A stretch of DNA of 7,426 bases, taken from assembly GCA_015657395.1 (NCBI GenBank), contig JADLKI010000011.1, positions 160,685 through 168,110 on the forward strand. Direction: 5' to 3'. This stretch comes from Spirochaetales bacterium (GTDB taxonomy: Bacteria; Spirochaetota; Spirochaetia; Treponematales; Rectinemataceae). Position numbers and translations under genes: made by a program. This document shows, one piece after another, positions 1 to 4,121 of the stretch (its first letter is position 1; every line of letters begins with the position of its first letter). The notes under the pieces were generated by a model that saw only the letters and a program-made list of their open reading frames with translations, did no database searches and was not told the DNA's origin.

Positions 1-1083
1 CGGCGGGCTATGAATGTCGACAGGATATGCACAGTAGCAGACAACGTCATCAAAAGTTCTGTTTTCCAATATGTCCTGCTGGGTCAATGTATACACGCCA
101 CGGATCTGTCGGGAACTGCGAATCCCGATATGCGACCCACTGCCGGTCAAAATGGCATGTTCGAATCCGGGGATATATTTGTGAAAGAAGTGGTCCAATT
201 CCTGGACCTGCTTTCTGCCTTCAATTTCCGCCATGCTGAGATCGGATGGATCCGTGGCATCATAATGGAGAATACAGGTAGCGTTGACAATGAATTCTCC
301 ACCCCTGCCGCATTCCGCAAATGCGATATCTGCTCTATGGATATGAAGTTCATTCCGTTCCGTCGCGAGGGCGACCTCCCTGGAAAAGCCCTGCGCAATA
401 GAGATATAGTTGGAATTTTTAAGTAAATCGATATTCCGGTGCATCCGTTCAAAATTGGCCTCATCATTGATCATGGCAGTACGCAGCTTCTCTGTATCGA
501 CGCCGGAAAATTTGCACATCATGGCCATGGGTTGCGAGAGGCCATCCTCTGTCCTGCCGAAGGTACAGGGCACACCAGCGGAGAACGACAAATCCGCGTC
601 GCCGCTTGCATCGACATAGACCTTCGCCCTCAGCTTTGAGAGTCCGGCCTTGTTGCATATGGTAATCGAAGTGATAGTGTCGTTTTCCTTAGAGACATCT
701 GCCAGCATGGTGTGGAACAGAATCCGCCCGCCTGCCTCCAGGAGCATGCTTTCCAGCTCCACCTTCATTGCCTCCGCGTCAAAAGCAATAACAGTAGCGA
801 CAAAATTTGAAGCATCGGGGGCATACCCCGGAGACTTGCCTTTTGCAACAAGCCGGTCAATGAGTTCCTGCATAAGACCGCGTATGATCTGTTTACTGCC
901 GGAATGAAAGGTGGCCATAGGGCCAACGCCTCCGGCTGTCATATTGCCTCCGAGACAGCCATCTCTCTCTATGAGAAGCACCGAAGCGCCGCACCGGGCG
1001 GCTGCGATAGCTGCCATTGTGCCACTGATTCCTCCTCCGAGTACTAGTACATCAGTAATATCAATTTCTTCTTTTACATGCAT
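1..1083 (-). CDS. FAD-dependent oxidoreductase, FAD_oxidored type (C-terminus beyond window)
   Basis: An uninterrupted minus-strand frame of 361 codons runs from ATG at 1083 to the window edge, so the C-terminus is missing. The N-terminus has a Rossmann dinucleotide-binding motif, VLVLGGGISG (residues 12-21; G16, G18, G21), an acidic residue at the end of strand 2 (E39, in LLIERDG) and LGGNMTAGG (44-52). Further on are YVDASGDADLSFSAGVP and, near the visible end, IGIRSSRQIRGVYTL followed by DVVCYCAYPVDIHSP. Together these are typical of the FAD_oxidored (PF12831) group of flavoproteins. That group oxidises or reduces small organic substrates in the cytoplasm; the substrate cannot be read from sequence. 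The start has a modest ribosome site (AAAGG about 9 bases upstream) and lies about 74 bases downstream of a predicted promoter start. It is divergent from an AraC-type regulator, which probably controls it. Family assignment is firm, function is open. Confidence 0.9.
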   Translation of the reverse strand, partial: MHVKEEIDITDVLVLGGGISGTMAAIAAARCGASVLLIERDGCLGGNMTAGGVGPMATFHSGSKQIIRGLMQELIDRLVAKGKSPGYAPDASNFVATVIAFDAEAMKVELESMLLEAGGRILFHTMLADVSKENDTITSITICNKAGLSKLRAKVYVDASGDADLSFSAGVPCTFGRTEDGLSQPMAMMCKFSGVDTEKLRTAMINDEANFERMHRNIDLLKNSNYISIAQGFSREVALATERNELHIHRADIAFAECGRGGEFIVNATCILHYDATDPSDLSMAEIEGRKQVQELDHFFHKYIPGFEHAILTGSGSHIGIRSSRQIRGVYTLTQQDILENRTFDDVVCYCAYPVDIHSPP

Positions 1084-1136
1084 AAACAGCAACCTTTTAG
1101 ACCGACAATTCAAGCTCAGTCTTTAATTTATGTAGC

Positions 1137-1154
1137 TTCAATAAATAAATTGAA
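1137..1154. promoter_or_regulatory. Perfect inverted repeat, operator candidate
   Basis: TTCAAT (1137-1142) and ATTGAA (1149-1154) are perfect reverse complements separated by 6 bases. The dyad sits just downstream of the predicted minus-strand -10 box, at about +3 to +20 of the oxidoreductase transcript. That position suits a repressor site. AraC-type proteins more often bind direct repeats, so the binder may be a different, dimeric regulator. The region is AT-rich, where short dyads arise by chance more easily. Confidence 0.35.
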
Positions 1155-1163
1155 TAATATGCG

Positions 1164-1192
1164 ATTTTAAATGGTATACCTGAATTTATCAA
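1164..1192 (-). promoter_or_regulatory. Sigma-70-type promoter of the FAD oxidoreductase
   Basis: On the minus strand, TTGATA (1192-1187) is a -35 match at 5 of 6 positions to TTGACA. After exactly 17 bases it is followed by TAAAAT (1169-1164), a -10 match at 5 of 6 to TATAAT. Transcription would begin near 1157, giving a leader of about 74 bases before the ATG at 1083. The near-consensus boxes and ideal spacing in a divergent intergenic region make this a good candidate. A comparably good promoter for the AraC gene on the plus strand was not found. Confidence 0.6.
1173..1180. promoter_or_regulatory. 8-bp palindrome GGTATACC within the promoter spacer
   Basis: GGTATACC is a perfect self-complementary octamer lying inside the 17-base spacer (1170-1186) between the minus-strand -35 and -10 boxes. 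A regulator bound here would block or reshape RNA polymerase binding. It does not extend beyond 8 bases, so it is only a modest operator candidate. Confidence 0.25.
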
Positions 1193-1274
1193 TATGTATT
1201 CTAATGAAAAAATATAGTAATCTTCTGATTATACAGACAGATGCTTTAAGGTTTATACTGGAAAGGAGAGCATC

Positions 1275-2147
1275 ATGATGAAACGATATTGTGAGACTGA
1301 CACATTGGTAGAGAAATATTTCCACATCCATATATCCACTGACAAGGGGAAAAAACTGTTTTTCTATCCTGAAATCAGTGGGTACGGCGAATATACGGGG
1401 GATTATTTCCGCGGCAGGACATCTTTCTTACACTATGAGCTGCTGCTGGTGGTAAAAGGCAAAATACAGCTCCACACGGGCCACGGCGATTTTCAGGTGA
1501 ACACCGGTGAGGCCTGTATCATTGAAACGAAGATGCCCCACCACTATGAGGCCTATAACAGAGAAAAATGCAATATTTTTTGGCTGCACTTCAACGGTGC
1601 CATGATGAATGCATATTTTGCCTACATCTGGGAACGGTACAAAACGCAGGCGTTCCCTGTATCTGAATTGTTCAGCATAGAGTTTGAAACACTTATTCGC
1701 AATCTTGCATCCAGCCACCCATATTCGGAAATGGAAATTTCGGCGCGCATCATGCAGCTGTTGAGCATGCTGAAAACCGAAGAGAAAAGTACCGCAAAAG
1801 GAGGAATTGAGATTGTTTGCCATTACCTCCAGGAAAACTATGCAGAGAAAAATACGCTCCATCATATGGCAAATATGGCTCACATGAGCCTGTCTCATTT
1901 CTGTTATAAATTTAAAGAACTGACGGGCATAGCACCTTATCAATATGTTCTGGATCTTCGGCTTTCGGCGGCATATCACAGCTTATTTTCGACTTCAGAC
2001 ACTATAGAACAGATTGCCGAAAAGGTCGGGTTTTGCAGCGCGTCATCGTTTATAATCGCGTTCAAAAGAAAATATGGTACAACTCCCACATGTGTGCGCA
2101 AAAACGCCGGAGAACAAACAGCACAGCAGAATGTGCCGGTAAAGTGA
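1275..2147 (+). CDS. AraC-family transcriptional regulator with N-terminal cupin domain
   Basis: This 290-residue protein has the usual AraC/XylS length and order. The N-terminal part (about residues 20-125) is beta-rich and cupin-like (AraC_binding type), with HYELLLVVKGKIQLHTG and a following HHYEA segment; this is the likely effector-sensing part. The C-terminal part (about 177-275) is a double helix-turn-helix DNA-binding domain. Its second half carries the family signature GFCSASSFIIAFKRKYGTTP (252-271). A strong ribosome site, AAAGGAG at 1262-1268, precedes two adjacent ATG codons (1275 and 1278); it lies 6 bases from the first and 9 from the second, so either may be used. It faces away from the FAD oxidoreductase and shares its intergenic region, the usual arrangement for a local regulator. 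The ligand is probably a sugar or a related metabolite, by family habit only. Base composition is well below that of the genes downstream. Confidence 0.95.
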   Translation: MMKRYCETDTLVEKYFHIHISTDKGKKLFFYPEISGYGEYTGDYFRGRTSFLHYELLLVVKGKIQLHTGHGDFQVNTGEACIIETKMPHHYEAYNREKCNIFWLHFNGAMMNAYFAYIWERYKTQAFPVSELFSIEFETLIRNLASSHPYSEMEISARIMQLLSMLKTEEKSTAKGGIEIVCHYLQENYAEKNTLHHMANMAHMSLSHFCYKFKELTGIAPYQYVLDLRLSAAYHSLFSTSDTIEQIAEKVGFCSASSFIIAFKRKYGTTPTCVRKNAGEQTAQQNVPVK

Positions 2148-2188
2148 GGTGACATTCCAAGGCTTTCGTAGTATCGTGCGGTGTAGAC

Positions 2189-2857
2189 ATGTCCGAGCTT
2201 TTCGTAAAGCGATTTTCCACATATATCGCAATTTTTCTTGCCTATATCGCCGTGTGGGCGGATATTATCTTCTCCATACCCGAACCTGCCGCCTTCTCGG
2301 TCGTGTGGTTCATCGTCAGCGCGCTCAAGAATACCGTCCGGATCGTATTCGTGCTCTACATCGCCTCCCAGATGTCGATTTTTACGGCGCGTCGATGGAG
2401 GCAGGCGTTCGAGCATCTTCCGTCGCGTCCGGAGCTGCACAGGGCACTCGCCGTGATGCTGCTCAGCCTGGGCTGCGCGGGAATCGGCATGGCGGCATCA
2501 TGGCTGAGCGGTCTGTCGAACCCTCTTTTTCTTCAGTACCAGCACGGTTCGGGACTGATTCTGCTGCCTTTCATCCTGGTGTCGAGCGTCTCCGTGGGGT
2601 ATGCGGAAGAGCTGTTCTTCCGGTTTTTCCTGATCGACGGGCTGGCCGAGGCGGGCACTCCCCTCAGCACGGCCGCGATCGTTTCGATCCTCATCTTCGG
2701 GCTCTCCCATTATACACAGGGAATTTTCGGCATTGCGTTCGCGGGCCTGCTCGCGGCATTCTATACGAGCCTGAGATTCCGCGGGTATGGCCTTCACTCT
2801 CTCGCGCTCGGGCACGCGCTCTACGATGCAATCGTGCTCCTCATCGCATTGGCCTGA
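2189..2857 (+). CDS. CPBP-family intramembrane metalloprotease-like protein
   Basis: This 222-residue, strongly hydrophobic protein has about six or seven predicted membrane segments (roughly residues 10-30, 36-60, 86-107, 121-138, 158-172, 178-194 and 203-222). It carries the three conserved motifs of the CPBP/Abi family (PF02517): EELFFR (140-145, the EExxxR motif), FGLSH (170-174, FxxxH) and HALYD (209-213, HxxxD/N). In this family, which includes Rce1 and bacterial immunity or processing proteases, the Glu and His residues are the active-site residues. All are present, so the protein is probably active in the inner membrane; its substrate is unknown. ATG at 2189 is the only sensible start, because a stop in the same frame lies at 2150-2152 and no GTG or TTG intervenes. 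There is no clear ribosome site, so expression may be low or coupled. It lies 41 bases after the AraC gene but is clearly more GC-rich. Confidence 0.88.
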   Translation: MSELFVKRFSTYIAIFLAYIAVWADIIFSIPEPAAFSVVWFIVSALKNTVRIVFVLYIASQMSIFTARRWRQAFEHLPSRPELHRALAVMLLSLGCAGIGMAASWLSGLSNPLFLQYQHGSGLILLPFILVSSVSVGYAEELFFRFFLIDGLAEAGTPLSTAAIVSILIFGLSHYTQGIFGIAFAGLLAAFYTSLRFRGYGLHSLALGHALYDAIVLLIALA

Positions 2858-2872
2858 AGCAGATACTCAGGA

Positions 2873-2901
2873 TTGAGAGAGGGCCCCAGGCTGTCGATAA
2901 T
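2873..2901 (+). promoter_or_regulatory. Internal sigma-70-type promoter ahead of the three-gene unit
   Basis: TTGAGA (2873-2878) matches TTGACA at 5 of 6 positions. After exactly 17 bases it is followed by GATAAT (2896-2901), which matches TATAAT at 5 of 6. It lies in the 71-base gap after the CPBP gene. Transcription would begin near 2908, just ahead of the ribosome site at 2915-2919 and the ATG at 2929. This would let the small protein, methyltransferase and transglycosylase be transcribed apart from the CPBP gene. In GC-rich surroundings the match is less likely to be chance. Confidence 0.5.
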
Positions 2902-2914
2902 ATGAATGACGAGC

Positions 2915-2919
2915 GGGAG
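2915..2919 (+). promoter_or_regulatory. Ribosome binding site deciding the start at 2929
   Basis: GGGAG sits 9 bases before ATG 2929. The earlier in-frame ATG at 2902 has no purine-rich site at a useful distance and overlaps the predicted -10 box. The later ATG at 2950 also lacks one. This fixes 2929 as the preferred start. Confidence 0.55.
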
Positions 2920-2928
2920 ATATATGCC

Positions 2929-3288
2929 ATGAAACCTGAAGTAAAAGCGATGAATGACCTTCTCGATGCACTATCGGAGCTCGCTGCCCGCGGCTGGACG
3001 GCGCGGGAGATATCGAACGCTCTCGAGAGGGCCCTGCCGGCGATTCCCCGCCCGACAATAGAAATACTGATCGGCCTGACCGACGGAAAGCTCAGGGCAA
3101 ACCCTTCGCGCGGGCCCCTGGTCATCGCCTCTTTTGCCGGCGTGCTGCTCAGGCAGTACGACGAAACGCCTCTCACGCTCTCCGAATGGCGCGAGATCCG
3201 CGATCTGGTTTCGGATTGCGCGGACGAACTCGATATGGATATCGTGGCCTACGCGATGTCGCTCATCATGGATTACGGTGCACTGTGA
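2929..3288 (+). CDS. Hypothetical protein, 119 residues, predicted mostly helical
   Basis: I do not recognise this protein. It is 119 residues, has no signal peptide or membrane segment, and looks soluble and largely alpha-helical. The N-terminal part (about 1-45) reads as a charged helix, LLDALSELAARGWTAREIS, then NALERALPAIPRP. The middle has a hydrophobic stretch, LVIASFAGVLL (about 64-74). The C-terminal part is acidic and helical, ending DMDIVAYAMSLIMDYGAL. The segment around GWTAREISNAL resembles the short helices of a helix-turn-helix, but I see no recognisable DNA-binding family. Its coding reality is supported by a ribosome site, a promoter immediately upstream, GC-rich codons like its neighbours, and a GTGA overlap with the following methyltransferase gene. 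That overlap implies translational coupling. An in-frame ATG at 2902 would add nine residues. Confidence 0.75.
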   Translation: MKPEVKAMNDLLDALSELAARGWTAREISNALERALPAIPRPTIEILIGLTDGKLRANPSRGPLVIASFAGVLLRQYDETPLTLSEWREIRDLVSDCADELDMDIVAYAMSLIMDYGAL

Positions 3289-4121
3289 ATAAGCTTATTC
3301 ATAACGAAAAATTAAAGCACACACCCTCCCGAATCGGGCGGGAATGGTTTCAGGACGAGAGCTTCTGGGACGAGTTCGCGCCCTTCATGTTCGATGAAAC
3401 GCGCTGGACCATGGCCGATACCGAGGTCGAGAGAATCATCGCCCTCTCCGGTATTGCGCCGCCCGTGAAGGTGCTCGACCTGTGCTGCGGCGTCGGAAGA
3501 CACAGTCTTGCGTTTGCGCGCCGCGGTTTTACGGTGACGGGTGTCGATATCACCAAGAGTTACCTTGAGGCTGCGCGGGAAAGCGCCGCCGCCGAGAATC
3601 TGGAGATAGAATTTATCCACGAGGACGGGCGCTCCTTCCGGAGGCCGGGCGAATTCGCGCTCTGCGTCAATCTAGGAGCGAGTTTCGGATATTTTTCGGA
3701 TGCGGACGATGACGCCCTGGTTCTGCGGCGCTGCCGGGAGAATCTCGCGGCAGGCGGCGCTTTCGTGCTCGAAACGATCGGAAAGGAGACCGCGGCGCGC
3801 GCCTTTGTCGAGTCGGAAACAGTGGAACGCGACGGCTGGAAGGCAAGCGCGCGCTACAGCGTGGTCGGCGACTGGGAAAAACTCGGCAACGCGTGGAGAG
3901 CTCAAAAAGAAAACACGGTATACGAACAGTCCTTCGCCATAAGGCTCTACGCGGGGACGGAGCTTAGAGAGCTTCTTCTGTGCGCGGGCTTCGGGAACGC
4001 AGCGCTCTACGGCGATCTCGACGGCCGGGCCTACGACCAGCGCGCGGAGATGCTCGTGGCGGAGGCCCGGAAGACAGAGCTTGGCCGGAGCGGGCTGCAT
4101 GCAGGCGGCAGGCACAGATGA
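3285..4121 (+). CDS. Class I SAM-dependent methyltransferase
   Basis: This 278-residue protein starts at GTG 3285, which overlaps the TGA of the preceding gene (GTGA) and implies coupled translation. The N-terminus has an aromatic, acidic cap (WFQDESFWDEFAPFMFDETRW) typical of a widespread bacterial methyltransferase group. Motif I for S-adenosylmethionine binding is VLDLCCGVGRHSLAFA (starting at residue 63), followed by the motif II acidic residue D88 in VTGVDIT. IEFIHEDGRSF is the motif III region, and LGASFGYFSD with GGAFVLETIGKE completes the Rossmann core (Methyltransf_25/31 type). The C-terminus contains ELRELLLCAGFGNAALYGDLDG, a usual ending for this group. It would transfer a methyl group from SAM in the cytoplasm. 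The acceptor is unknown: small molecule, lipid or protein are all possible. Its stop overlaps the start of the transglycosylase (ATGA), placing it in the middle of a three-gene unit. Confidence 0.92.
   Translation: MNKLIHNEKLKHTPSRIGREWFQDESFWDEFAPFMFDETRWTMADTEVERIIALSGIAPPVKVLDLCCGVGRHSLAFARRGFTVTGVDITKSYLEAARESAAAENLEIEFIHEDGRSFRRPGEFALCVNLGASFGYFSDADDDALVLRRCRENLAAGGAFVLETIGKETAARAFVESETVERDGWKASARYSVVGDWEKLGNAWRAQKENTVYEQSFAIRLYAGTELRELLLCAGFGNAALYGDLDGRAYDQRAEMLVAEARKTELGRSGLHAGGRHR

Noticed and set aside
10..426. 138-codon plus-strand open frame at the left edge
   Set aside because: It is antisense to the FAD oxidoreductase, whose continuous frame carries clear conserved motifs to the window edge.
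1254..1259. TATACT just before the AraC ribosome site as its -10 box
   Set aside because: Transcription would begin inside the ribosome site at about 1266, and there is no matching -35 box.
1428..1979. 183-codon minus-strand open frame opposite the AraC gene
   Set aside because: It is the antisense shadow of a well-supported AraC protein, with no family motifs and no ribosome site noticed.
2051..2056. Perfect TATAAT near the end of the AraC gene as a promoter for the CPBP gene
   Set aside because: No acceptable -35 box lies 16-18 bases upstream, and the bases encode part of the conserved FII stretch of the AraC signature, so chance or coding constraint explains it.
2197..2210. GCTTT-TCGT-AAAGC hairpin followed by T-rich bases as a terminator for the AraC gene
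   Set aside because: The stem is only 5 bp and AT-rich, it lies within the first codons of the CPBP gene, and the following T-run is broken.
2149..3288. 379-codon plus-strand open frame covering the CPBP gene and the 119-residue gene
   Set aside because: Its first two thirds are Arg/His-rich and out of frame with the motif-bearing CPBP protein. Only the part from 2929 has a ribosome site and sensible composition, so it is not a fusion protein.
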